NCBI GenBank assembly: GCA_947492235.1
Contig: CANLLZ010000001.1
Span: 1,426,001-1,490,000, forward strand
Length of the DNA stretch: 64,000 bases
Reading direction: 5' to 3'
DNA from: an uncultured Altererythrobacter sp.
Lineage (GTDB): Bacteria > Pseudomonadota > Alphaproteobacteria > Sphingomonadales > Sphingomonadaceae
Positions 1 to 8,034 of this stretch are shown one piece after another; positions within the stretch are counted from its first letter, which is position 1, and each line of letters begins with the position of its first letter. The notes under the pieces are model-generated. The model was given only the letters and a program-made list of their open reading frames with translations. It did not search any database and had not been told where the DNA came from. The translations under genes were made by a program, and so were the position numbers.

Positions 1-1219
1 TACCAAAGGCACTCTCGAACTCATCGCGCATGACGGCAGCAGCGAGACGTTCGGCCAGCCCACCGAAGGCTATCCCGATGTCGCTGTCCGGCTGGCTGAC
101 AGCAAGGTGGCACGAGACATATTGCTCGATCCGCGTCTGGGCGCAGGGGAATGCTTTATGGATAGCCGCCTGATTGTGGAGCGCGGCGGGATCATGGAGA
201 TGGTCCAGCTGATCCGGATGAATACGCCGTGGGAAAAGGGCGGCAGGCTGAAAGCGCCCTCCCCGCTCAAACGCGCGAAGAACCATCTGTCGTTCCTCGC
301 CAATTCGTTCAATCGCCCGGACAGCGCAAAGCGCAATATCGCCCACCACTACGATATCGGCAACGATCTCTACGCGCTGTTTCTGGACGAGGAGCACTGG
401 CAATATAGCTGCGCCTACTGGCCCAATTATCCAGACGGGCCGGAGATGACGCTGGGCGAAGCGCAGGAAGCGAAGCTGGCGCATATTGCCGCCAAGCTCG
501 CACTGGAACCGGGGATGCGCGTGGTCGAGATCGGCTGCGGCTGGGGCGGTCTCGCCATCTATCTGGCGCGCAATTTCGACGTGCATGTGACCGGCATCAC
601 GCTGAGCGTCGAGCAGGCCAAGCTGGCGGAGGAGCGCGCCGAAGCCGCCGGCGTGGCCGACAAGATCGACTTCAAACTGATCGACTACCGCGAATTTGCC
701 CGAAGCGGCGAGCAGTTCGACCGCGTGGTCTCCATCGCCATGTTCGAAGCCGTCGGGCAACCGCAATTCGAGACCTATTTCCGGTGCTGCGGCAATCTGA
801 TGAAGGAAGATGGTGTGTTTCTGATGCACACGATCGGGCGCATGGGCGGCCCCGGCTCCACCGATGCTTTTACTTCCAAATACATCTTCCCGGGCGGCTA
901 TATTCCGGCGCTCAGCGAAACGCTGGCAGCCAGCGAAAAGGTCCGCCTGATCGCCACCGACGTGGAAACGCTGCGGCTGCATTATGCGCCCACTTTGCGG
1001 GCGTGGTATGACCGGTGCGAGGCGAACAAGGACGCGATTATCGCCATGTTCGACCAGCGGTTCTACAATATGTGGACCTTCTATCTCGCCGGAGCGACAG
1101 CTGCCTTCGAAAGCGGGGGCATGTGCAATTACCAGGTCCAGTATTGCCGCAGCCGCGATGCCCTGCCCATCACGCGGGATTACATACAAGAGAACGAGCG
1201 CAAGCTGATGGCCAGGTAG
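1..1219 (+). CDS. cfa: Cyclopropane-fatty-acyl-phospholipid synthase family methyltransferase, 5'-partial
   Basis: SAM-dependent methyltransferase expected to add a methylene bridge to unsaturated acyl chains of membrane phospholipids. The reading frame is already open at base 2, so the N-terminus lies outside the window; about 405 residues are visible. An AHHYDIGNDLY segment near 340-370 is typical of CFA synthases, the SAM-binding motif VVEIGCGWGGLAIYLA is encoded near 521-565, and the FEAVGQ and MHTIGR segments follow. The stop is the TAG at 1217-1219. No partner gene is visible upstream. Family assignment is firm; the exact product (CFA synthase versus a related lipid methyltransferase) is inferred. 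Confidence 0.88.
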   Translation, partial: TKGTLELIAHDGSSETFGQPTEGYPDVAVRLADSKVARDILLDPRLGAGECFMDSRLIVERGGIMEMVQLIRMNTPWEKGGRLKAPSPLKRAKNHLSFLANSFNRPDSAKRNIAHHYDIGNDLYALFLDEEHWQYSCAYWPNYPDGPEMTLGEAQEAKLAHIAAKLALEPGMRVVEIGCGWGGLAIYLARNFDVHVTGITLSVEQAKLAEERAEAAGVADKIDFKLIDYREFARSGEQFDRVVSIAMFEAVGQPQFETYFRCCGNLMKEDGVFLMHTIGRMGGPGSTDAFTSKYIFPGGYIPALSETLAASEKVRLIATDVETLRLHYAPTLRAWYDRCEANKDAIIAMFDQRFYNMWTFYLAGATAAFESGGMCNYQVQYCRSRDALPITRDYIQENERKLMAR

Positions 1220-1332
1220 GACTGTGATCGCCGGAAGCCGCCCACTTTCTAAAGACAGCATCTGAACCTCCTTCGCACCTCGCACGACCTTTGGTCATCG
1301 CCGCCCATGGCGACCACGCGAAGGAGGAACAC

Positions 1333-2007
1333 ATGATCAAGAATTTCACACGCATCGCCCTGATGGCCGGCACCATTGCAATGACCACCACCGCCGCATC
1401 GGCCGAGGACACACACGCTATTCTCGCCGGCATGGACTGCGCCGCCGACGAGATGTTTCTCGACCGGACTTCCGGCTCGGAAGACAATTACGGCGGCGCT
1501 CTGGACCCGGCCACCCCGCGCGCCAATCTTGCGGATTCCCCGGCCATCGCAAATTACAACACGACAATCGGCGCGACCACCAACCGGCAATACGATCAGG
1601 GCGGCAACAACCGCTTCTTCATCGATACGATCCGCAATCTGCGCCCCGCCGGTAAGCAGGCCACGCAGGCGATGTTGCTGATCCGGATGAAATCGACCGG
1701 CGGCCAGTTCGATACCGATTCGCTTCTGTTCGGCGACCTGCGCCGTCACGGCGATACGTCGCCCGGCGGCACGGGTCTCATGCAGCCCAGCGATTTCGCC
1801 TCGGCCAAGGCCGATAACATGGGCGCCACTGGATGGAGCCAGACGGGCGACATCTATCACGCCGATCTCAGCACCATCATGACCCGCGACGGCAGTCGCT
1901 CGCTGCTCGACATTATCAATGCGGGCAATGACCGTTCGCTCGACGTGCTGGTGCAGGACGATGCGAATGTCGACTTCATCAAGATCGCGACCTGCGTCGC
2001 ACCCTGA
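1333..2007 (+). CDS. Small secreted protein of unknown function
   Basis: A 224-residue protein I do not recognise. The start is chosen at 1333 because a perfect AAGGAGG Shine-Dalgarno sequence lies at 1321-1327 and because it puts a signal peptide (MIKNFTRIALMAGTIAMTT, then ASA before the cleavage point) at the N-terminus. The mature part is hydrophilic, without membrane segments, and has two cysteines far apart (in MDCAADE near residue 37 and in IATCVAP at the C-terminus) that could form a disulfide. It is a single-gene unit: upstream cfa ends 113 bases before, and an intrinsic terminator at 2030-2067 follows. Export to the periplasm or outside is inferred from the signal peptide. Confidence 0.72.
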   Translation: MIKNFTRIALMAGTIAMTTTAASAEDTHAILAGMDCAADEMFLDRTSGSEDNYGGALDPATPRANLADSPAIANYNTTIGATTNRQYDQGGNNRFFIDTIRNLRPAGKQATQAMLLIRMKSTGGQFDTDSLLFGDLRRHGDTSPGGTGLMQPSDFASAKADNMGATGWSQTGDIYHADLSTIMTRDGSRSLLDIINAGNDRSLDVLVQDDANVDFIKIATCVAP

Positions 2008-2029
2008 TCGAGCTCTCGGCAACCATTCT

Positions 2030-2067
2030 GGCCGCTTCTGTCCCGCACGGACAGGGGCGGCCATTTT
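2030..2067 (+). terminator. Intrinsic terminator of the secreted-protein gene
   Basis: A 14-bp stem (GGCCGCTTCTGTCC pairing with GGACAGGGGCGGCC, two G-U pairs) with a 5-base loop is followed by ATTTTG. It lies 23 bases after the stop codon at 2007 and before argG. Confidence 0.7.
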
Positions 2068-2147
2068 GCATCCCGCCTAATCCAGCCCTTTGCAGCCGTC
2101 CCCCGCCCTGATACCGGCGGGCGCCTGCACCAATTAGAGGGTTCAAA

Positions 2148-3368
2148 ATGTCGGATGTGAAGCGCGTCGTCCTTGCCTATTCGGGCGGTCTCGACACCAG
2201 TGTGATTGCCAAATGGCTGGAAGTGGAGCGCGGCTGCGAGGTCGTGACATTCACCGCCGATCTCGGACAGGGCGAGGAAATCGAGCCGGCCCGCGACAAG
2301 GCGCGCGCCATGGGCATTCCTGACAAGCATATCTTCATCGAAGACGTGCGCGAAGAATTTGTCCGCGACTACGTCTTCCCGATGATGCGCGCCAATGCCC
2401 GCTATGAAGGCGATTACTTGCTGGGCACCTCCATCGCCCGCCCCCTTATTTCCAAGCGTCTGGTCGAAATCGCCCACGAAACCGGCGCCGATGCGATTGC
2501 CCATGGCGCCACCGGTAAAGGCAACGATCAGGTCCGTTTCGAGCTGTCGGCCTATGCGCTCGACCCCGATATCAAGGTCATCGCCCCCTGGCGCGAGTGG
2601 GATCTGACCAGTCGCACGGCGCTGATTTCCTGGGCCGAGAAGCACCAAATCGCGGTGCCGAAAGACAAGCGCGGCGAGAGCCCGTTCTCCACCGATGCCA
2701 ATCTGCTGCACACGTCCTCTGAAGGGAAGGTGCTGGAAGATCCATGGGAAGAGACGCCCGGCTACGTCTATTCGCGCACGGTCGATCCTGAAGACGCGCC
2801 CGACGCACCCGAATACATTACCATCGATTTCGAACGCGGCGACGGCGTGGCGCTGAATTGCGAGGCGATGAGCCCGGCCGGGCTTCTGGCCGCCCTCAAC
2901 GACCTCGGCCGCAAGCACGGCATCGGACGGCTCGATCTGGTCGAGAACCGCTTCGTCGGGATGAAGTCCCGGGGCATGTATGAAACGCCGGGTGGCGAGA
3001 TTTATGCACGCGCCCATCGCGGGATCGAGCAAATCACGCTGGATGGTGGCGCGGCGCATATGAAGGATGAGCTGATGCCGCGCTATGCCGAGCTCATCTA
3101 TAACGGCTTCTGGTTCTCGCCCGAGCGCGAAATGCTGCAAGCGGCGATCGATCACAGCCAGCAACGCGTGTCAGGCACCGTGCGTCTGAAGCTGTATAAG
3201 GGGAATGCAAGCGTCGTCGGTCGCAAAAGCCCGCAATCGCTCTATTCCGAAGCGCACGTCACTTTCGAGGACGACGCCGGGGCCTATGACCAGCAGGACG
3301 CGCACGGCTTTATCCGGCTCAATGCGCTGCGCCTGAAACTGCTGGCGAAGCGAAATTCCGTTACGTAA
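2148..3368 (+). CDS. argG: Argininosuccinate synthase
   Basis: Joins citrulline and aspartate using ATP in the penultimate step of arginine synthesis, in the cytoplasm. The 406-residue length is normal for the type I enzyme. The N-terminal ATP pyrophosphatase P-loop [15 protein letters not shown] sits at residues 9-23, followed by TADLGQGEE, the GTSIARP and [13 protein letters not shown] substrate-binding segments (about residues 93-130), and the [11 protein letters not shown] region. ATG at 2148 follows AGAGGGTTC. It is a lone gene: no argH or other arg genes are near, and the next 885 bases carry no convincing gene. Confidence 0.97.
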   Translation: MSDVKRVVLAYSGGLDTSVIAKWLEVERGCEVVTFTADLGQGEEIEPARDKARAMGIPDKHIFIEDVREEFVRDYVFPMMRANARYEGDYLLGTSIARPLISKRLVEIAHETGADAIAHGATGKGNDQVRFELSAYALDPDIKVIAPWREWDLTSRTALISWAEKHQIAVPKDKRGESPFSTDANLLHTSSEGKVLEDPWEETPGYVYSRTVDPEDAPDAPEYITIDFERGDGVALNCEAMSPAGLLAALNDLGRKHGIGRLDLVENRFVGMKSRGMYETPGGEIYARAHRGIEQITLDGGAAHMKDELMPRYAELIYNGFWFSPEREMLQAAIDHSQQRVSGTVRLKLYKGNASVVGRKSPQSLYSEAHVTFEDDAGAYDQQDAHGFIRLNALRLKLLAKRNSVT

Positions 3369-4253
3369 CCCAGGCTTTGCGGCGAAGCGTTGAGTTTTCC
3401 ACCACCGTCCACAGGCAATATCGCCGAAAGGGGATAACTCGCGCCGTACCCCCTTGCGCGACTCGGAAAACAGGCGCAGCTTCAGTTCATCAGAGAGGCA
3501 AGACGACTTCGAAGTTTCAACCCTTAGAGGTTGAAATTACGAGGGAAATCGAACCGAACTGACGTGATGGCTACTGTCCACGCGAAAGAAGAGTGCCTGT
3601 TGGAAAAGGCTTAGGCTGGATCCAGAAGGCGCGATGAGGCCGGAGCGAAGTGAAGCGATCACGAGCTGGAAGACCCGGTCGGATAGAGGTGGAACGATGG
3701 AAATGCTCTGCATGGAAATCGGCCCGTCACAAGTCTGACCATGACGGGAAAGCCAGTCTCGGTAAGGACCGGACGAGGCCGGTACGAAAGGACACGCGAA
3801 AATCTTCGGATGGACGCGAGACCGGACGGCCCCTCAACCGACCGAGCCGGATGCCGGTGCGAGCGCCGGTGACAGAACTGCCCTCCCGGCTTGCCGGAGA
3901 AGCAGGGAAACACCTGGCGCCAAGCGCGCTTTGAAACGGCGGACCGCAAGGAAAGCCATGACGAAGTGACCACGCGGCGGTGAGAGTGGGGTCGGCAGCA
4001 ATGCCGGCCCCATTTGCATTTGGGGGGTCCCCTTGAGGATCTCATCGACGGAACGGGCCGGACCCGCTCGCCCCATCACCCTGAAATCGTGCAGGTTTTC
4101 TCCCCCGCGCTCTTGGCCTCGAACGCATCGTCCCGTTTGGTGCCCCGTTTCGTCGCAATTCGGCCACGATTCGGGACGAGTCGCACCGGAACCGCGCCGA
4201 GCGACCCCCGCGCCCCTTCACCTGACGTGTGCGTAAGGCGTATATCGCGCCCC
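3369..4253 (+). ncRNA. Long gene-free interval, candidate structured RNA (about 3370-4020) plus rlpA leader
   Basis: No open frame here has the codon usage of the neighbours. The plus strand is purine-rich with many GAAA and GGAA blocks and several clean hairpins: a 10-bp stem at 3513-3538 (one G-T pair), a GCCT/AGGC stem near 3595-3610, a perfect 7-bp stem at 3723-3729/3742-3748 (CCCGTCA), a short ATC-TTCG-GAT hairpin near 3800, and a terminator-like hairpin at 3985-4014. This pattern suggests a stable non-coding RNA of up to about 600 nt. I do not recognise it as tmRNA, RNase P RNA, 6S or SRP RNA. The last 230 bases (4020-4253) are probably the rlpA promoter and leader. The RNA call is an inference from structure alone. 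Confidence 0.4.
3985..4020 (+). terminator. Hairpin with GCAA tetraloop and T-rich tail
   Basis: GGGGTCGGCA at 3988-3997 and TGCCGGCCCC at 4002-4011 pair around a GCAA loop, with one G-T pair; three more pairs extend the base. It is followed by ATTTGCATTT. It looks like the 3' end of a plus-strand transcript that starts inside the gene-free interval after argG. Confidence 0.6.
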
Positions 4254-4853
4254 ATGATGAAGGCACCGTCTCTTTCGCTGTTCGTGCGCCCCGCCCTGCT
4301 GGCAGGCGCTGCGACGCTGCTCGCCCTTCCCGCTCAGGCGTCTGCGCCGGGCATCGCGCTCCCGCTGGCCCAGATGGCGGCGGGCGAAGCTGCGGCGACC
4401 GATGCCGAGCCTGCTTTCGAGGAAAGCTTCGAGCGGTTTGACGATCTGCCCGACGCGCCTGAACCGGAGGGCAATGTGGTCGATATCGACACGATCGAGC
4501 CGCCCATCGAGGTCGAGAAGCCCAAGCCTGCACCCGAGCCCGCCACCAATGCGCGCTCCGGCCGTTCGCTGGGTACCGGTATCGCTTCCTATTACGGTAA
4601 GCGGTTCCATGGCCGCCTGACTGCGAATGGCGAGCGGTTCAACATGAACGCGATGACCGCCGCGCACAAAACCTTGCGCTTCGGAACGAAAGTCCGCGTG
4701 ACCAACCCCCGCAATGGCAAATCGGTCGTGGTGCGCATCAATGATCGCGGCCCGTTCACGCCGGGCCGCACCATCGATCTTAGCCGCGCCGCAGCGCAGA
4801 AGATCGGCCTGATCCAGCGCGGCCATGGCCGGGTGAAGCTGGAACAGATCTAG
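4254..4853 (+). CDS. rlpA: RlpA-like septal/cell-wall protein (double-psi beta-barrel)
   Basis: A 199-residue exported protein. ATG at 4254 (or 4257) begins a signal peptide (about residues 1-26, ending at PAQASA). A Pro/Glu-rich linker of about 75 residues follows, then the RlpA double-psi beta-barrel near residues 105-199: [19 protein letters not shown], the THIS-type segment [18 protein letters not shown], and [10 protein letters not shown]. RlpA family members are peptidoglycan lytic transglycosylases acting on naked glycan strands at the septum in some bacteria. There is no SPOR domain and no lipobox, so septal targeting is not shown. The gene stands alone and faces a convergent lipoprotein gene. 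Confidence 0.85.
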   Translation: MMKAPSLSLFVRPALLAGAATLLALPAQASAPGIALPLAQMAAGEAAATDAEPAFEESFERFDDLPDAPEPEGNVVDIDTIEPPIEVEKPKPAPEPATNARSGRSLGTGIASYYGKRFHGRLTANGERFNMNAMTAAHKTLRFGTKVRVTNPRNGKSVVVRINDRGPFTPGRTIDLSRAAAQKIGLIQRGHGRVKLEQI

Positions 4854-4883
4854 GCGCTAGAGCGAGCCTAGGTCGCAGGCCGT

Positions 4884-5189
4884 CTAACCGGCAATCGGAA
4901 TACCATTGACCTGCGCGCAGCTGCGGGTGATGCCCATCACCTTCTCGCGGTCACCGCTAAGCACGTCGGTGATCTCCATGCCCTCCTCGGCAAGCCGGTC
5001 CACCATACAGCCGCACAGCGCCTCGCCCTTGGCCGTATCGCCGCCCGCCATGCGCCCGAACTGTCGCTCGCACTTCGCCATGGAGGCCGCCCGCGCATCC
5101 TCCGGCGTCGCCGCCCCGCACCCCGCAAGAACCGTCGCCAAAGCGCCCAAAGCAATGATGCCGCGCGCGCGTAGTGTGGTGTGTTTCAT
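4884..5189 (-). CDS. Small lipoprotein of unknown function
   Basis: A 101-residue protein. The start at 5189 is preferred over upstream in-frame codons because GGGAGGA lies just before it and because it begins a lipoprotein signal: MKHTTLRARGIIALGALATV, then lipobox LAGC with the modified cysteine near residue 24. The mature part has four further cysteines (CERQF, the CGC pair in EALCGCMVDRL, and SCAQV), resembling small cysteine-containing periplasmic proteins. It converges on rlpA with a 30-base gap that contains a CTAGGC/GCCTAG inverted repeat. I do not recognise the family. Confidence 0.7.
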   Translation of the reverse strand: MKHTTLRARGIIALGALATVLAGCGAATPEDARAASMAKCERQFGRMAGGDTAKGEALCGCMVDRLAEEGMEITDVLSGDREKVMGITRSCAQVNGIPIAG

Positions 5190-5546
5190 GTCGCCTATCC
5201 TCCCGGCTCTGTGGGTCCGGAACGCTGTGTAGCTGCAAGAGAGTTGCGATTGCCTTAGCGTAGGGATGCTGAGGCAAGTCCTGCGCATTGGCCGCCACAT
5301 GCGCCCGCAGCCATGAACGCGCCTCTCCCCTCGTCATCCCGGCCGCCCTTTTGGTCATCCCGGCCTTGAGCCGGGACCCAGCTGCCTTCCAGCCCTATCG
5401 AGAGCCCCGCCCTAGAGGCCTCCGAACAGGACAAGCGGGTGATATCGGGATCGAGCCGGGGGTTGATCTGCATCGGTTCCGCCTTGGGGGGATTGAAGGG
5501 AACCGGGTTATCTATACACGTTGTGGGTGCAGGGCAGGATTAACGC
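5190..5546. other. Intergenic stretch with REP-type palindrome
   Basis: About 357 bases without a convincing gene. They contain the promoter region of the leftward lipoprotein gene and a REP-like unit at 5353-5379, with a partial second copy of its head (GTCATCCCGGCC) at 5333. The rest gives no clear signal. It forms the left edge of the accessory patch that continues to about 8.05 kb. Confidence 0.5.
5353..5379 (+). repeat. REP-like palindromic element
   Basis: GTCATCCCGGCCTTGAGCCGGGACCC, with stem CCCGGC at 5359-5364 and GCCGGG at 5370-5375 around CTTGA. This is the form of scattered palindromic repeats in sphingomonads. A partial copy of the head starts at 5333. Related palindromes occur at 8016 and 18386 in this window. 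Confidence 0.75.
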
Positions 5547-5951
5547 ATGGCTCATGACGCAACAGTTTCCGAACTTGCAGCGGCCATCACCGCGTGCGCC
5601 CAGATGCACCGCTTCGGAGTATCGGCCCTGAGTGATCGGTACGCCCTCAACGCCGATGGCCCGGACAAGGAATTCCCGGAGGCGAAAGCGACGGGTTGTT
5701 ACTTCATCTTCGATACCGAAGACCGCTTGCTCTATATCGGCAAAGCGTCTCTCAAGAGCACGATAGGCCGCCGCCTTTCGACGTATTTCCGATGGGGCGT
5801 GGGTGGCCTCAAATTACAGCACTCGGGCTGGTCAGAGGGCAAAGAACCCACTTTTGTGCGCGCTGTATCAGTGGCGGAGCCATATCAGGCGGCATCGCTC
5901 GAAGAGTATCTGATTGACCGATTGCAGCCTTCGCAGAATACTCGAAAGTAG
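5547..5951 (+). CDS. GIY-YIG nuclease-domain protein
   Basis: A 134-residue protein. The GIY-YIG fold is seen from residue 50: GCYFIF (GIY position), LLYIGKAS (YIG position), then IGRRLSTYF with the conserved arginine, the glutamate in EEYLIDRL near residue 120, and the terminal PSQNTR asparagine. All landmark residues of the family are present, so it could be a metal-dependent nuclease; the first 48 residues have no recognised domain. It stands alone at the left of the accessory patch and resembles GIY-YIG proteins of phage and mobile origin. Substrate unknown. Confidence 0.72.
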   Translation: MAHDATVSELAAAITACAQMHRFGVSALSDRYALNADGPDKEFPEAKATGCYFIFDTEDRLLYIGKASLKSTIGRRLSTYFRWGVGGLKLQHSGWSEGKEPTFVRAVSVAEPYQAASLEEYLIDRLQPSQNTRK

Positions 5952-6010
5952 GCTCGCGCTATTGAGTATACCGTCCCCGGAATTTGAAAACGAAACTTAG
6001 AGTTGAAAAG

Positions 6011-6319
6011 CTAAGGCAGGTTCGCAATTTTGACCGACTTAATCGTAATCACGCGACCTTTTTTTACCAGTAAGCGAACAAGGTAACTGTTTGCTCTGAC
6101 AAGACAAAGGAAACGGTTTTTGACGTTGTCAAGGCGAACTGGGATTACTCCGTTGACACCTACCGGGATACCGGTTTGCACAAATGCTTCGCAAGCTCGA
6201 ATGGCAACACATTCTGCTTTGCTCTGTTCAGGACACTTCCAAGCATCGGAGGTCAACTCGATTATCCTGCTCGCCTCACGCGATCGAGGCTTTGAGTGTG
6301 GATTCATTTCATTCGCCAT
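6011..6319 (-). CDS. Hypothetical protein, divergent from HTH regulator
   Basis: A 102-residue protein I do not recognise. The start at 6319 is preferred because GGAGGGG lies 4-10 bases upstream; an alternative ATG at 6331 would include that site in its codons. The N-terminal third is charged (PHSKPRSREASR). A central part has two cysteines (WKCPEQSKAECVAIRACEAF gives a third), and the C-terminal half is hydrophobic and basic, beta-like (CLVRANSYLVRLLVKKG). No signal peptide or membrane segment. Base composition is clearly more AT-rich than the chromosome around it. It is transcribed away from the HTH gene at 6525, and two inverted repeats lie between them. Confidence 0.5.
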   Translation of the reverse strand: MANEMNPHSKPRSREASRIIELTSDAWKCPEQSKAECVAIRACEAFVQTGIPVGVNGVIPVRLDNVKNRFLCLVRANSYLVRLLVKKGRVITIKSVKIANLP

Positions 6320-6331
6320 CAGCCCCTCCAT

Positions 6332-6524
6332 GCGTCAAAGGTTCAGTATGTTGTGACTTGCAATTTCATTGCACACCGAAATCCTGATGGCAAGACAAAA
6401 TTTACCATTCATTCTGCATATATGTCTTGGAATGTAGGAATCATTGTGTTAAAGCAACTGCACAATGATCTATTAATATGTTGTTAATGTTTGATTCTAA
6501 GATTGGAAATTTGAGGAGCAACCC
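6332..6524. promoter_or_regulatory. Divergent AT-rich promoter region with two inverted repeats
   Basis: The 193 bases between the leftward hypothetical gene and the rightward HTH gene contain a 15-base palindrome TGCAAT-TTC-ATTGCA at 6359-6373 and a perfect 9-bp inverted repeat ATCATTGTG (6440-6448) / CACAATGAT (6461-6469) with a 12-base spacer. Both are positioned as operators. The likely ligand is the adjacent HTH protein; that link is inferred from position only. Confidence 0.5.
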
Positions 6525-6890
6525 ATGAGCACTGCAAACGGCATAGCTGTCGCGAAGTCCCCTTTGAGCCGGGACGATTGCGATTTTAGCTTCACTGAAA
6601 AGTTGCTCGAAACTCGCCGTGACGAGATTAGGGCCTTCGCGATAGCTTTGAAAAATGAAGAGTTTTTAAGCTTCATATCTACACCAGAAGGTGACGAATC
6701 ATTTGGTGACCTCATTGAATTAGCGATTAGAGAGTATGGGGTAAGCCAGCGAGAGGTTGCCACTGCAACGAGCGCAACCCCATCAACCGTTAGTCGCTGG
6801 ATGAACGGGCAATCGTTGCCTCCACGTTATGCACGCAAGAGTATTGTGGAAGCTATTGCAATGATCATAGATCATAATCTTGATCTGTGA
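6525..6890 (+). CDS. Helix-turn-helix (XRE-like) regulator
   Basis: A 121-residue protein with an XRE/lambda-Cro type HTH in the C-terminal half: FGDLIELAIREYGVSQREVA followed by TSATPSTVSRWMNGQSLPP, near residues 65-104. The first 60 residues are helical and acidic with no recognised fold and may be a dimer or partner domain. GAGGAG lies 7 bases before ATG 6525. An excellent terminator follows at 6904. Its place next to inverted repeats in a divergent promoter suggests autoregulation and control of the leftward gene. A role as antitoxin is possible but no toxin is recognised beside it. Confidence 0.7.
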   Translation: MSTANGIAVAKSPLSRDDCDFSFTEKLLETRRDEIRAFAIALKNEEFLSFISTPEGDESFGDLIELAIREYGVSQREVATATSATPSTVSRWMNGQSLPPRYARKSIVEAIAMIIDHNLDL

Positions 6891-6903
6891 CGTTTAATTA
6901 GTT

Positions 6904-6938
6904 AGCCCCCGGAGTTCTGAGAACTGCGGGGGCTTTTT
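6904..6938 (+). terminator. Intrinsic terminator after HTH gene
   Basis: AGCCCCCGGAGTTCT and AGAACTGCGGGGGCT form a stem of about 13 bp with one mismatch, followed by TTTTT at 6934-6938. It overlaps the most upstream possible start (GTG 6939) of the next gene. Confidence 0.9.
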
Positions 6939-7769
6939 GTGTCGAACACACACCTTATCAAGTGGCAATATCCCGAATCTAGCGATCCTTCAAAAGCAAA
7001 TCCGCGAAGGGTTGATGGAAAACCCCCAACCAGACTTGAACAGATGGTCCTGCGTCCACTGGCAGGCTGGCTTGGCGCGCATCCATGCATCGGAGCGAGA
7101 AAAATAGGTCTATCTAGAACCTTTTACTCATGCATTCCGGGCGAGCTTACAAAAATTTCATCAGCCCTTGTGTTTCTAAAGACCCTTGATGAATACTTCA
7201 CCGCAAGTGATCCAGGCGATCCGATTGAAAAATCACTTCTCGTCCTATTCCATGATCCAATCACCACACCTGAAGATTTCTTCAATAAGTTTTGGTCCTT
7301 TGCGCAAACCGCCCACGATCTGGATAGTTTGACTCATGAGTGGGACTCGACTGTGTCAAACAAGATTTCTGACGACACCTTTGAACTCAGTTTTAGAGGT
7401 AGGGCGGTTTTTCCTACCACCTTCCATCCTTGCCATAATCGTACAGCGAGAAGATTTATGTACCCCGGCTGGGCTCATAATTTATCCTCGCAATTTCAAG
7501 CACTCCGTGACAGCAATCAGTTCGAGAAATGGAAAAGATCAATTCGTCAGGCCGACGCTTCAACTGATCCTTCGGGAATTCATAATCCATTTTTGGCGGA
7601 CACAGGCACAATCTCAGCAGCAACTCAGATTACGCAATTCGAAGCATCAGATTACCCATTCATTTCACGAATGCCTGCGGACCGAGAACAAATTTTGGCG
7701 AGCCTAAAAGCGAGGGCAATCAGAGAGAGCGCATCGGAGGTGATCGAATATGTGAGCAGTCTAGAATAA
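6939..7769 (+). CDS. YqcI/YcgG family protein (GntA-like, possible heme-dependent N-hydroxylase)
   Basis: Up to 276 residues. Landmarks of the YqcI/YcgG family are visible in order: HPCIGARKIGLSRTFY near residue 48, the LFHDP segment near 107, FRGRAVFPTTFHPCHNRTARRF near 152-173, and a late HNPFLADTG segment near 222. Characterised members (GntA of guanitoxin synthesis, arginine N-hydroxylases) are heme-dependent oxygenases hydroxylating guanidino groups or related amines. Whether this copy is catalytic or binds heme is inferred from family only. GTG 6939 is the longest start but lies on the preceding terminator's T-tract with no ribosome site; ATG 7044 just before the conserved domain is an alternative. 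AT-rich, no biosynthetic partner genes nearby. Confidence 0.7.
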   Translation: MSNTHLIKWQYPESSDPSKANPRRVDGKPPTRLEQMVLRPLAGWLGAHPCIGARKIGLSRTFYSCIPGELTKISSALVFLKTLDEYFTASDPGDPIEKSLLVLFHDPITTPEDFFNKFWSFAQTAHDLDSLTHEWDSTVSNKISDDTFELSFRGRAVFPTTFHPCHNRTARRFMYPGWAHNLSSQFQALRDSNQFEKWKRSIRQADASTDPSGIHNPFLADTGTISAATQITQFEASDYPFISRMPADREQILASLKARAIRESASEVIEYVSSLE

Positions 7770-7821
7770 ACGTGAACTGGTGAGACCGCTCAAACTATGG
7801 TTCAATTAAATACCAATACAC

Positions 7822-8016
7822 TCACTCCGCCGCCTCCCGCGCCCGCTCCAGCATCGGCTTCAAATACTGCCCGGTATAACTTCCCTTCACAGCCGCAACC
7901 TCCTCCGGCGTACCCTCCGCCACAACCTCCCCGTCCCGCACGCCTCCATCCGGGCCGAGATCAAGAATATGATCCGCCGTCTTGATCACATCCAGATTGT
8001 GCTCGATCGCCACCAC
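7822..8016 (-). pseudogene. Orphan uvrA 3'-end fragment
   Basis: Sixty-four codons matching the last residues of UvrA ([20 protein letters not shown], then [16 protein letters not shown]), ending in its own TGA. The intact uvrA that ends 36 bases further on encodes the same segment ([19 protein letters not shown]) with many silent and several amino-acid differences, so this is not a fresh duplication. The fragment starts abruptly at a REP palindrome (8016-8034), with no promoter or ribosome site. It is best read as the remnant of another uvrA allele, left by recombination or gene replacement. Confidence 0.8.
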
Positions 8017-8034
8017 CCCGGATCAAGTCCGGGG
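8016..8034 (-). repeat. REP-like palindrome at uvrA/fragment junction
   Basis: CCCCGGA-TCAAG-TCCGGGG, a perfect 7-bp stem, joins the orphan uvrA tail to the sequence just downstream of intact uvrA. It belongs to the same general class as the palindrome at 5353. Confidence 0.7.

Noticed and set aside
3377-3562. Small open frame directly after argG
   Set aside because: No ribosome site and includes the 10-bp hairpin at 3513-3538; composition suggests non-coding.
3650-3934. A 94-codon basic open frame in the gap after argG
   Set aside because: Very Arg/Lys/Pro-rich with no domain, no ribosome site, and it overlaps the hairpins of the RNA-like interval; codon use is unlike the neighbours.
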